Of a DNA stretch of 12,989 nt, positions 6,064 to 12,989 are shown in pieces. The position numbers and the translations under genes are program-made. The stretch comes from JBFJWU01 sp041623475 [NCBI: bacterium] (GTDB taxonomy: Bacteria; J088), in NCBI GenBank assembly GCA_041623475.1, contig JBFJWU010000061.1, positions 1 through 12,989 of the forward strand, written 5' to 3'. The stretch's first letter is position 1, and each line of letters begins with the position of its first letter. The notes below the pieces were generated by a model. It had not been told where the DNA came from, searched no databases, and saw only the letters and a list, made by a program, of their open reading frames with translations.

Positions 6064-8398
6064 TCGGTGCCTTTGGCGCGCCACCAAACTGGGACAGCAG
6101 GGATCCAAGCGAGAACTCTTCGTCAAACCATCGCTGCATCGCTATCGTCGCCCGATGAATCGACCACAACGTGGCCGGCTGGAAACTGGTTGAGTCATTG
6201 GCGCAGGTTGGCTGGATTGTGCTGGTCCGGACGTACAACAGGTTGTTGAACGACGGATCCTGCCAGTAGGTATACGACAGGCCGCCGCGTTCGGCGATGT
6301 TCAACCCGGATGCCGATGCAATTTCCTGGGTGTCCGAATCGGGGTTGTCCTCGGGCTTCATGCAGTCCGGCGGGACCTGGGCATTTGGCCCGTCGAAAAA
6401 GATCCACGGCTGGAAAACCGAAATTTCCGGATCCAGCGCCCCATAGGCATCGGGTCCGGTCTGGAAATGGGGCGAATCACCGCCATTAACCAGAGTTCCG
6501 TTTACATACTCGCCCGTGGTCTGCCAGGGGAAATAGGCATCCTGGCCGTTGGCCAGTTCTTCTTCGATGACAAATTCGTTAACATTAATGGCCCCACCGC
6601 TTTCCGTAAATCCGGTGACCATCTCCCAGTATGGCAACAGTTCCCGCAGCGGCTTGGGGGACCCTGCATCGGGGTCGTTGCGGAAGCCAGCCGTAAAATC
6701 GAGTTCAAACACATCCGGCATCGCATTGCTGCCGAAAAATGCGGTCGTCCCGATCAGCGGCTGGACCAGGTTGAACAGGTTAAGCCGCTCCGATTCAATG
6801 GTCGGGTCATCCACAGCGGAAAACTGGTTGGCCAGATTGTTGACCAATTCGTTGAGGACGCGAATCACGTCATCACTGCTGACCGTAACAATAATAAAGC
6901 TGTTGACCAGCAGGATTGCGTCTTCCAGCGTGTCCAGGTCAGACTGGCTGATACCGGGCAAATGCAGGTCGATGTCGACGATCTGGAAGCCAATACCGTC
7001 GCCCTGTCCGACCAGGCCATCCGTGTCTGCGTCATCAAATACAAACGCGTACTCCAACAGGTCGTCCTGGTCGGTGATGTTACTGTGCCGGACAGTACGC
7101 CGGATCAGGTCGTCCAGGAGCGGCTCTGCAGTCCGAAACGCGTTGGCAAACGAATCATCGACGCGCAGGAAATACTGGTCCCAGCGTGTTTCGTGCCGGG
7201 CCAGCGTCTGCTGATGGTCCATCAGGAACCCCAGCGCCCGCACGTGCTTGGTCCAGGTGAATTGCGCCGTGGCCGTACGCGCCGCCTCGAAACATTCCAG
7301 GACCGTATCGACAATGCCATTGTTATTTGTGTCTTCGGCCCTGCTTTCGACCTCGGGGTCAATGGCGGTGCCGAAATAGGGGCTGTTTCGTTCCAGCGCC
7401 GGTCCGCCTTCGGTCAGTTCCGTGCCGACAACAGGCAATACGCCGCACTCCAGCGAATCGATCAAGCCAACGCCCGAGACCAGGTCCAACGCCCACTGGG
7501 TCGCAAAACTGATCTGGTCTTCCATAATGGTCAGGTCGTGGCCAATGATGGCAAACAGGACACCCTGGACGGATTCGACGATCGTCCGGATCAGACGTGC
7601 CTCGGCCAGGTCCCAGCGTTCGCCCATCCGCAGCTCGACCGCAATGAACTGCTGGCTGGCCCCACGGGCCACTTCTTCAACCGAATCATTGGACACCAGC
7701 CGGAACGGCACGCCCGGTTTCTCGTCAAACGTATCCGAGCGCGATCCACCATTCAGGAAGTTTTCTGAATCGTTGGCAATAAAAACACAGTCGGGCATCG
7801 TTTCCAGCTGTGCCTCGGCTTCGATGATATTGGTAAACGCCCGCTGCAGGCTGCCAGTGTAAAAGTTCAGGACCAAGTCACCCAGATCCTGCTCCAGCTG
7901 ATGATCGCTGGGCAGCAGCCCGCCCAATGACGGTGCAAACCCGACCGAGCCCAGGACATCACCAAAATCATCCGGGTCCACGGCCAGCCCGACCAGCAGC
8001 GCCAGGGGGGCATTAATCACCGAAAACAATCGCTGCACAGCCGACAGGAATACACCGTACGTCGGACGGCAGGCATCGAGGACAAAATCCCCGGTTGTAT
8101 CATCCTGCAGGCTTGCGGTGGCGGACGTCACTGCACCGGCATTGCGGTTGAACTGCCGAACCAGGTCCAGTGCCGCAAAATAATTGACTCTGGCACCTTC
8201 GAAATTGAAGTTGTTCAGTTGTTCGTCAGCCGTTTTGACCTTTTCGATGTAACGGCACTCGAGGCTTTCCTCGGTAAACTTGTAGCCGAAACTGGTCAGG
8301 TCCTCTTTGCAGACCGGCGGAGGATCGTCAAAGCTGGTGCATGCGGCCTGAAGGATCAGGACCGCCGCCAGCAACAAAATGGGCGACTGACGTCGCAT
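6053..8398 (-). CDS. Large putative surface lipoprotein, function unknown
   Basis: The protein has 781 residues. I do not recognise a family. MRRQ is followed by a hydrophobic stretch and LILQAAC, giving a lipoprotein-type signal peptide with Cys20 as the lipidation site; Gln at -3 is not the usual lipobox residue. Residues about 50-320 look helical, with a TPR-like stretch early (YIEKVKTADEQL, FEGARVNYFAALDLV). A calcium-loop-like DTNNNGIVD lies at 356-364 and a second Asp-rich segment DDADTDG at 455-461. The C-terminal third is rich in Asp, Asn, Phe and Trp with scattered Cys (679, 732). The ATG at 8396-8398 is chosen because it opens the signal peptide; extending upstream only reads into the preceding gene. 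It lies 10 bp after that gene's stop with no clear Shine-Dalgarno sequence, so translation is probably coupled. It may be outer-membrane anchored; the role is unknown. Confidence 0.75.
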   Translation of the reverse strand: MRRQSPILLLAAVLILQAACTSFDDPPPVCKEDLTSFGYKFTEESLECRYIEKVKTADEQLNNFNFEGARVNYFAALDLVRQFNRNAGAVTSATASLQDDTTGDFVLDACRPTYGVFLSAVQRLFSVINAPLALLVGLAVDPDDFGDVLGSVGFAPSLGGLLPSDHQLEQDLGDLVLNFYTGSLQRAFTNIIEAEAQLETMPDCVFIANDSENFLNGGSRSDTFDEKPGVPFRLVSNDSVEEVARGASQQFIAVELRMGERWDLAEARLIRTIVESVQGVLFAIIGHDLTIMEDQISFATQWALDLVSGVGLIDSLECGVLPVVGTELTEGGPALERNSPYFGTAIDPEVESRAEDTNNNGIVDTVLECFEAARTATAQFTWTKHVRALGFLMDHQQTLARHETRWDQYFLRVDDSFANAFRTAEPLLDDLIRRTVRHSNITDQDDLLEYAFVFDDADTDGLVGQGDGIGFQIVDIDLHLPGISQSDLDTLEDAILLVNSFIIVTVSSDDVIRVLNELVNNLANQFSAVDDPTIESERLNLFNLVQPLIGTTAFFGSNAMPDVFELDFTAGFRNDPDAGSPKPLRELLPYWEMVTGFTESGGAINVNEFVIEEELANGQDAYFPWQTTGEYVNGTLVNGGDSPHFQTGPDAYGALDPEISVFQPWIFFDGPNAQVPPDCMKPEDNPDSDTQEIASASGLNIAERGGLSYTYWQDPSFNNLLYVRTSTIQPTCANDSTSFQPATLWSIHRATIAMQRWFDEEFSLGSLLSQFGGAPKAPTDN

Positions 8399-8408
8399 GT
8401 GACGGCGC

Positions 8409-10355
8409 TCAGCCGCCGCCGAGCAACGAATCGACGCAGTAGATCCTGGTTGGGGTCGGTTCTTCGCCTGGCAGAACGAGGTCGCCCCAGACAAATCCGT
8501 CCGTCGTATCCGTGATCGGCCGCCTGTCCACAACATTTGCACCATCTGTGCGGATCGCGAGCACATTGTTACCACCCGTGTTGGACACCAGCAGGAATGT
8601 CGGTGCCATCCGGTCCTCGGTATTACCTGGCAACAGCGTCAAGCCAAACGGATCCTCGACCAACCGGGTCCCGTCCTCGTTGTTGCGCACTTCAAAGTAG
8701 CCGCCAACGGGCGCCGTGACCGCGTTACGTTGCTCGGTGCTGGCACCGGTGGTCAGGGCGTCAGTAAACCCCGCGACCTCGGTAAAGGCATTTGCAGCCT
8801 CCAGCAGTTCGGCATCCAGCCAGGCGGTCCAGTCTGCGTAATCACTGACCGCACCCGGTCCGGCCGGAAAGGTATTTGATGCCAGGCGGATGGCCCCGAC
8901 AAAGTCATCGTCGCCCTCGCCCTGGTCATCGGCGCTGAACCACAACTGTGGCACCGATTGCGGCGCAAAGCCGGCACTGAATCCAGCGGTCGAGTCAATC
9001 AGCATCGACTTGATCACAATTCCTGCCGGCATGTTCAGCCTGGATACATCCGTTGTCCCGGTGCCCTGATCCAGCCGCAGCCGCGCGATGAAAGAAGACT
9101 CGCCGGATACGATCGAGTTGTACGCCACATAAATATCACTAATTTCGCTGACCGGGTCCTCGAAGAACCGGTGCCGGACGACATCGACCGGAATCACGCC
9201 GGCGAATGAGAGTTCTGGTACACCGATCACGGTCCCGGAATCCCTAAGAATCAAGCTGGTCCACGAGGTCCCGGAAAGGGGGCTGTGCCCGGCCACCAGG
9301 ATCCGGTTCGTGCTGCCATCGCTGGCGGTCAGGAATATTCCGGCCGATGGGCGGGCATCCGGGCCATTGTCCAGCAGATGAAACTGCCGGGAATTGCCGT
9401 AATCCCCGCCGGTCCGCACGTCAACCGTTGCCGCACCTTCGGACAGGATCGCAATGGCGCGGTTGTCACCAGCGGCTCCCCCCAGCGCATTGGACACCAG
9501 GCGCCGTGGGCGGACCTGGACTTCGTACAGCTCCTCAGCCTCGACATACCCTGCCAGGTATGCGGCAGCGTGCAGGCCGTCGGTTGTGTCCTGCTGGGGC
9601 GTCAGGCTGAGCGTTATCAGGGCGCCGCCCTGGCTGTCGATACGAATGTCGTGTGCTTCGGTGTCAAATCCGTCAGCACCGAATGGTACACGGCCAACCG
9701 GGTCGTCTGCGGGCTGCTCGTCAAACGGCAGGATCGACAGCGACGGGTCACGGTTGGCTTCGGAATCGCCGATATTGCCGTCACGACGCAGGTTCAGGTA
9801 ATGGATCTCGTCCAGTCCCGACGCGATGACCGCGCCGACAAAGGCGTTGGTCTGTGGCGGGTTGCAGGGCGGATTGGCACACAACTTGGTTGTAAAAACG
9901 ACCTCGTTGCTGATCAGTTCGCCACCATTCAGGGAAATAGAAATCGGGACTTCCTGCTCCTGGGCCAGGTTGGCGAGCGGCGTCGTAAAGACAATTTCCT
10001 TGCCATCCCATTTTTTAATGACACCATTGACCGGATCGATATCGGCTGCGTTGACTTCCTGCCCGGTACAGGCTGCCAGGGCGGCCTGCGGCACGATTTC
10101 GATATCTCCAAAGTTAACGACCGCAGTCGGGTCGTCACAGGGACTGCTGAACAGCAGGCCTTGCAGAGTAACCTCGGTGCCGGGGACACCCTCCTGGGGT
10201 GAAATGCGCAGAATCTCGGGCGGCAACCCCAGGTCCAGATCGCAGCCACCAATGATTTCGCAGACGCAACCAGTTTGGGTTCCGCCGACGATCACCGTCA
10301 GGGACAGGGCGACCAGGCGCCGTAATTTTCGCATAGTTCCTCGCGATGCCCGCAT
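8409..10355 (-). CDS. Secreted IPT/TIG-domain protein, probable lipoprotein, function unknown
   Basis: The protein has 648 residues. An N-terminal signal peptide (basic MRASRGTMRKLRR, then a hydrophobic segment) ends at TQTGC, with Cys30 a possible lipidation site although Gln at -3 is atypical. Residues about 46-157 resemble an IPT/TIG immunoglobulin-like domain: PPEILRISPQEGVPGTEVTLQG, then VNFGDIEI, and a final strand ISNEVVFTT. A short Cys/Pro linker (CANPPCNPPQ, 159-168) follows. The remaining 480 or so residues are beta-rich, with repeated Asp/Gly turns (VRTGGDYG, LASNTFPAG, LVSNTGGN). They could be propeller-like, but no repeat unit is clear enough to count. ATG 10353-10355 is chosen because GAGGAGG precedes it by 8 nt. 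A later ATG at 10332-10334 has a weaker, closer site. It is probably periplasmic or surface-exposed and encoded with the downstream lipoprotein. Confidence 0.75.
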   Translation of the reverse strand: MRASRGTMRKLRRLVALSLTVIVGGTQTGCVCEIIGGCDLDLGLPPEILRISPQEGVPGTEVTLQGLLFSSPCDDPTAVVNFGDIEIVPQAALAACTGQEVNAADIDPVNGVIKKWDGKEIVFTTPLANLAQEQEVPISISLNGGELISNEVVFTTKLCANPPCNPPQTNAFVGAVIASGLDEIHYLNLRRDGNIGDSEANRDPSLSILPFDEQPADDPVGRVPFGADGFDTEAHDIRIDSQGGALITLSLTPQQDTTDGLHAAAYLAGYVEAEELYEVQVRPRRLVSNALGGAAGDNRAIAILSEGAATVDVRTGGDYGNSRQFHLLDNGPDARPSAGIFLTASDGSTNRILVAGHSPLSGTSWTSLILRDSGTVIGVPELSFAGVIPVDVVRHRFFEDPVSEISDIYVAYNSIVSGESSFIARLRLDQGTGTTDVSRLNMPAGIVIKSMLIDSTAGFSAGFAPQSVPQLWFSADDQGEGDDDFVGAIRLASNTFPAGPGAVSDYADWTAWLDAELLEAANAFTEVAGFTDALTTGASTEQRNAVTAPVGGYFEVRNNEDGTRLVEDPFGLTLLPGNTEDRMAPTFLLVSNTGGNNVLAIRTDGANVVDRRPITDTTDGFVWGDLVLPGEEPTPTRIYCVDSLLGGG

Positions 10356-10363
10356 CCGTGATG

Positions 10364-10370
10364 CCTCCTC
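10364..10370 (-). promoter_or_regulatory. Strong ribosome binding site of the IPT/TIG protein gene
   Basis: The minus strand reads GAGGAGG eight bases before ATG 10353-10355. This decides between three in-frame ATG-region starts (10418, 10355, 10334). Confidence 0.75.
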
Positions 10371-10420
10371 AAACACAGTTATTTTACCGAACCCGTCAAG
10401 GCAATTCGCCCATGACACGG

Positions 10421-10436
10421 GTTCTGCTGGCAGAAC
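10421..10436. promoter_or_regulatory. 16-bp palindrome upstream of the surface-protein pair, candidate operator
   Basis: GTTCTGC (10421-10427), TG, GCAGAAC (10430-10436) is a perfect 7-bp inverted repeat with a 2-bp centre. It lies in the 122-bp gap between the ATPase gene and the IPT/TIG gene. On the minus strand a TAAGAT (10444-10449), usable as a -10, sits just upstream, which would place the palindrome at the transcription start. No good -35 is visible. The symmetry suits a dimeric regulator. A stem with a 2-base loop and no T-run is a poor terminator. Confidence 0.45.
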
Positions 10437-10477
10437 AGGCTATATCTTAGCGGAATCGGGGGGAAAAATCGTGTGAT

Positions 10478-11581
10478 TCAGGTCACGTTGGCGGGTTTTT
10501 CTTCGAGCCGCTCGCCGATTTGTCGCAACCCGTCAATAGAATGGACATCCTCGTCCAGGGACGGCACCGCGTAGACATCAATCAGCGCCGCTTCCTGCAG
10601 TTGCCGGATCGCAGCCGACTGGTTGCGGGCGACAGTTTCCAGTTTGCCGCCCCAGTCGGCGACGTGGGCGGCCAATTCGTCATCCATTTTTGCCGGATCC
10701 GGCAGGTTCTTCCGACCCAGCGCGCGCGGGCGCAACCAGCGGTTGACGATAACGGCGCTGACACGAATGCCCATACCGGCCAGGGTTTCCCGAAAGCCGC
10801 CGGCATCATCCAGCTGGTGCTCATTGGGGCCGGTAACGACGACAAACGTCGTCTGTTCCTGGCGCAGCAGCGCCTCGGTCAGGTCGGACTGGTCCTTGTA
10901 CGGTTCCAGGATCGCCTCGGCGATGCGGAAAAAGTCGGCGATCTCCTGGACGAGGCCGGCGCCGGTCAGGCGGTCCAGCGCCTTGAAAAAGACATCGGTA
11001 CCCCGTTTGAACAGGTTCCAGCCAACTTTGCCACCGACATTGACAAACATTTGCATGACCCGCGAGTCAAAAAATTCCATCAACCGCCTTGGCGCTGTCA
11101 GGAAATCCAGCGCGTGGGTCGTCGGCGGGGTGTCCAGGATAATCCGATCGTAGCCCTCTTCTGTTGCGATCTCATACAGACGCTGCATGGATGCGTACTC
11201 CTGGCTGCCGCTGAGTCGTGTCGAGATGTTCTGGTACAGCCGGTTTTCGAGGATCTGCTTGCGGGTCGCCTCGTCCGGTGCGTACCGTTCGACCAGACGG
11301 TCGAACGTATTCTGGACATCCAGCATCATGGCGTACAGTTCGCCCTTTGGCTGCAGGCCTGCGTCCTTCAATCGCGGCGTCACATCAGCGGCTTCTTTGC
11401 CAATGCCGTCCAGCCCCAGGGCACCGGCCAGGCGCCGCGCCGGATCAATGGTCAGGACCAGCGTCTTATAGCCGCGACGGGCGCTGACAATCCCCAGCGA
11501 TGCGCTGACGCTGGTCTTGCCGACCCCGCCCGAGCCGCCAACGATAATGATTCGCGCGTTGTCCAGGGTCTCAGTCAACAT
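10478..11581 (-). CDS. ArsA/Get3-type ATPase, member lacking the signature lysine
   Basis: The protein has 367 residues and a single ATPase domain. The P-loop is GGSGGVGKTS (15-24): K22 and T23 are present, but the signature lysine of the deviant Walker A (K-G-G-x-G-K-T) is Ser17. LTIDPARRLAGALGL (43-57) is the switch I region and LDTPPTTHALDFL (149-161) switch II. GELYAMMLD (80-88) is typical of the bacterial paired-ArsA family. I find no cysteine in the chain, so neither the arsenite site of ArsA nor the CxxC zinc site of Get3 can form. The ATG 11579-11581 follows GAGG (11591-11594) at 9 nt and overlaps the upstream ATPase gene by 11 bp; a TTG at 11608 is possible but weaker. It probably forms a heteromer with the upstream ATPase. 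Actinobacterial and myxobacterial pairs of this type have suggested roles in membrane-protein or client handling, not arsenic export. Confidence 0.88.
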   Translation of the reverse strand: MLTETLDNARIIIVGGSGGVGKTSVSASLGIVSARRGYKTLVLTIDPARRLAGALGLDGIGKEAADVTPRLKDAGLQPKGELYAMMLDVQNTFDRLVERYAPDEATRKQILENRLYQNISTRLSGSQEYASMQRLYEIATEEGYDRIILDTPPTTHALDFLTAPRRLMEFFDSRVMQMFVNVGGKVGWNLFKRGTDVFFKALDRLTGAGLVQEIADFFRIAEAILEPYKDQSDLTEALLRQEQTTFVVVTGPNEHQLDDAGGFRETLAGMGIRVSAVIVNRWLRPRALGRKNLPDPAKMDDELAAHVADWGGKLETVARNQSAAIRQLQEAALIDVYAVPSLDEDVHSIDGLRQIGERLEEKPANVT

Positions 11582-12536
11582 CAGCGTGGACCTCGATCTG
11601 GTCGACAAACGATTCCAGCAACTCGGACTCGGAAAACGACGGCAGCCACGGTGCCAGGTAAGCGTCGATGCCCGATTGTTCGATCCGTTCGATGTGGGAT
11701 GTCTGGTCCCGGCGCCAGTTCTGCAGCCAGTTCAGGTGCTCGCGGTAACCGGATTCGGCCTTGCCAAGCGCGGTTGTAATGGCAGGGTCTGATTTGCCGG
11801 CGAGCCACGCCTGGAATCGTTTGGGATCCGGTTCGCCGACTTCGGGAAAGAGGCCATTCATCACAATTCCCGACACGTCGTAGCCGGTATCCTGGTCAAT
11901 ACTGCTGACCAGTTCCAGCACCTCGTCAACCGGCAGTTCCTCCAGCAGCGTCACTGCGATCAGCGCCGTGTTGGCGCGATCGCCGAGCATGCGATCGATA
12001 TCCCGGGCACGGTCCGCCACGGGTCCGCTGCTGATAATATCCAGCGCCGCGTGGGGAAACCGCAACAGTGCCAACCCGTGCCCGGTTGCCGGCGCGTCAA
12101 CGACGATCTTGTCCCAGTAGGGCTTGCCGCGATAGGTCCGCTCGGCCTCGTACCAGATCTTGCCGGTAGTCACCAGGGCATCCAGGCCGGGCAGCGCAGT
12201 TGTAAAGACACGAAACAGGGAATTCCGGGCGATGCTGCGACTGACCAGCGGCACGCGAAAAACGATCTCCAGGTATTCCTCGATCGCCGGCTGGAACCGC
12301 AGGTTCATGCCGCACAGGTTGTCACTGATTCGGACCGGTTCGTACCGGGGGGTATAGTCCGGAAAGAAATAGCCCCCGCGTGGGGCTTCGGTCATCTCGA
12401 CCCACAATGTCCGTTGTCCCTGCCGGGCAGACCAGACAGCGGCGGCAGCACTGACAACGCTTTTGCCGACACCGCCCTTGCCGGTGACAAACAGCAGGCG
12501 CTTGTCGAAAAGCTGGCTGAGATCAGGGTTGGGCAT
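11571..12536 (-). CDS. ArsA/Get3-type ATPase, member with canonical deviant Walker A
   Basis: The protein has 321 residues. The N-terminus LLFVTGKGGVGKSVVSAAAA (14-33) has the complete deviant Walker A, with signature lysine K20 and K25-S26. Switch II is VDAPATGHGLALLRFP (146-161, with D147). The switch I region reads VEMTEAPRGGYFF instead of the DPAxxL of Get3, a difference expected for this half of paired bacterial ArsA proteins. Only one cysteine (C75) is visible, so there is no arsenite-binding triad. There is no signal peptide or membrane segment; it is a cytoplasmic, soluble ATPase. The ATG 12534-12536 lies 17 bp after the hydrolase stop with only a weak upstream GGAA. The 3' end overlaps the second ATPase gene. 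The two chains together probably form one asymmetric ATPase; the client is unknown. Confidence 0.88.
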   Translation of the reverse strand: MPNPDLSQLFDKRLLFVTGKGGVGKSVVSAAAAVWSARQGQRTLWVEMTEAPRGGYFFPDYTPRYEPVRISDNLCGMNLRFQPAIEEYLEIVFRVPLVSRSIARNSLFRVFTTALPGLDALVTTGKIWYEAERTYRGKPYWDKIVVDAPATGHGLALLRFPHAALDIISSGPVADRARDIDRMLGDRANTALIAVTLLEELPVDEVLELVSSIDQDTGYDVSGIVMNGLFPEVGEPDPKRFQAWLAGKSDPAITTALGKAESGYREHLNWLQNWRRDQTSHIERIEQSGIDAYLAPWLPSFSESELLESFVDQIEVHADVD

Positions 12537-12553
12537 GGTTTCGATCGTTTCCG

Positions 12554-12989
12554 TTAACCCACTGGCTGGTCAAGCGCCGCAGCGACCTGGCGAATCACGT
12601 CGCGGTTGAGGACAACGGCAAAATGACCCAGGTACTCGAATTCCAGGTTGTTGGCGCCGTCCAGGTGGCAGGACTGCCAGGGAACCACAAGGTTGTCGTA
12701 GCGGCTGGCCACACAGATAAACCGGCTGCGGTCCTCATTGCGGTTCTTACGCTTGAGACGCTTGATGTCGTCACTGCCCGGTCGCAGGTCTGCCGCCAGG
12801 TGCGGTCCGGCCAGGAACCACATCTGCGTTCCATCGTGAGGCGTCGCAATCGTCACGACGTGTCGAACCAGGTTGGGACCAAACTGGCGCAGGTATTGGC
12901 GAATAACCAGCCCTCCGTCACCGTGGCCGATCAGGATCCACTTCTGGTCCGGCAATTGCAGTGACAGGTCTTCCAGGCGCCGATGCAAG
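12554..12989 (-). CDS. Alpha/beta-hydrolase (lipase-like) protein with altered nucleophile elbow, N-terminus outside window
   Basis: The open frame runs off the right edge; 144 residues of the C-terminal part are visible. Lipase-fold landmarks are WILIGHGDGGLVIRQYL (17-33 of the visible part), TIATPHDGT (46-54), LRPGSDDIKRL (68-78), SRYDNLVVP (95-103) with the expected acid D98, and YLGHFAVVL (119-127) with the expected His122. These match the triacylglycerol-lipase/esterase type, where the elbow is normally GHSxGG. Here the serine position is glycine (codon GGT at 12920-12922) followed by Asp. The chain therefore looks catalytically dead, or uses a different nucleophile. It ends in TAA 12554-12556, 17 bp before the ATPase pair, so it is the first visible gene of that operon. 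Fold call good; activity doubtful. Confidence 0.8.
   Translation of the reverse strand, partial: LHRRLEDLSLQLPDQKWILIGHGDGGLVIRQYLRQFGPNLVRHVVTIATPHDGTQMWFLAGPHLAADLRPGSDDIKRLKRKNRNEDRSRFICVASRYDNLVVPWQSCHLDGANNLEFEYLGHFAVVLNRDVIRQVAAALDQPVG

Noticed and set aside
6467-7768. Long plus-strand open frame (433 codons) opposite the 781-residue lipoprotein gene
   Set aside because: It is antisense to a frame with a signal peptide and coherent composition, has no ribosome site, and its translation resembles no family.
8399-8575. N-terminal extension of the 781-residue lipoprotein by 59 codons
   Set aside because: It overlaps the end of the upstream gene in another frame and would bury the signal peptide; the ATG at 8396-8398 opens it directly.
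9285-10202. Plus-strand open frame (305 codons) opposite the IPT/TIG gene
   Set aside because: No start signal and no recognisable protein; the minus-strand gene has a strong ribosome site and signal peptide.
10520-11779. Long plus-strand open frame (419 codons) opposite the ATPase genes
   Set aside because: The minus strand encodes clear P-loop ATPases here; the plus frame arises from G+C-rich codon bias.
10478-12536. Arsenic resistance operon based on ArsA-like proteins
   Set aside because: The arsenite-binding cysteines are absent and no arsB, arsC, arsD or arsR is present in the window.

Overview
The window is about 13 kb of densely packed bacterial DNA, roughly 58% G+C by eye, carrying eleven protein genes, two of them cut by the window edges. 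There are no RNA genes, insertion sequences, integrases or CRISPR repeats that I can see. Fur, DksA-type zinc finger, MnmE and RimO are core bacterial genes. Two proteins with lipoprotein-type signal peptides imply a Gram-negative cell envelope. Paired ArsA/Get3-type ATPases and large unrecognised lipoproteins with Ca-loop motifs recall Myxococcota or other 'deltaproteobacterial' lineages, but this placement is a low-confidence inference.

Layout. (1) 1-263, plus: C-terminal end of a divergent GroES/Cpn10-like protein. (2) 277-3260, minus: a three-gene operon read as metallo-beta-lactamase-fold hydrolase (UPF0173 type), mnmE, then an APP1-type (DUF2183-like) HAD phosphatase whose GTG start overlaps the mnmE stop. 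(3) 3261-3405: a 145-bp divergent control region with a perfect TATAAT for the fur side and a perfect 17-bp dyad on the hydrolase side. (4) 3406-5877, plus: fur, rimO, and a DksA/TraR zinc-finger gene with its own likely promoter and a GTG start. (5) 6053-10355, minus: two large, apparently co-transcribed secreted or lipidated proteins of unknown function, the first with an IPT/TIG domain. A 16-bp palindrome lies upstream of the pair. (6) 10478-12989, minus: an operon of an alpha/beta hydrolase (N-terminus outside the window) and two overlapping ArsA/Get3-type ATPase genes.

How they fit together. MnmE (tRNA wobble uridine modification), RimO (S12 methylthiolation) and the DksA-like protein (RNA polymerase, growth-rate control) all touch translation or its control, and Fur adds metal-dependent regulation. 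The right half looks envelope-directed: a lipase-fold protein, a heteromeric ATPase pair without arsenite-type cysteines, and two exported proteins, all on one strand over 6.9 kb.

The points most worth a second look are: the lipase-fold protein, whose nucleophile elbow reads GHGDGG, so the expected serine is glycine while the Asp and His remain; the asymmetric ATPase pair, where only one member has the signature lysine of the deviant Walker A; and the unrecognised two-gene surface-protein cassette, where both signal peptides carry Gln at the -3 position.
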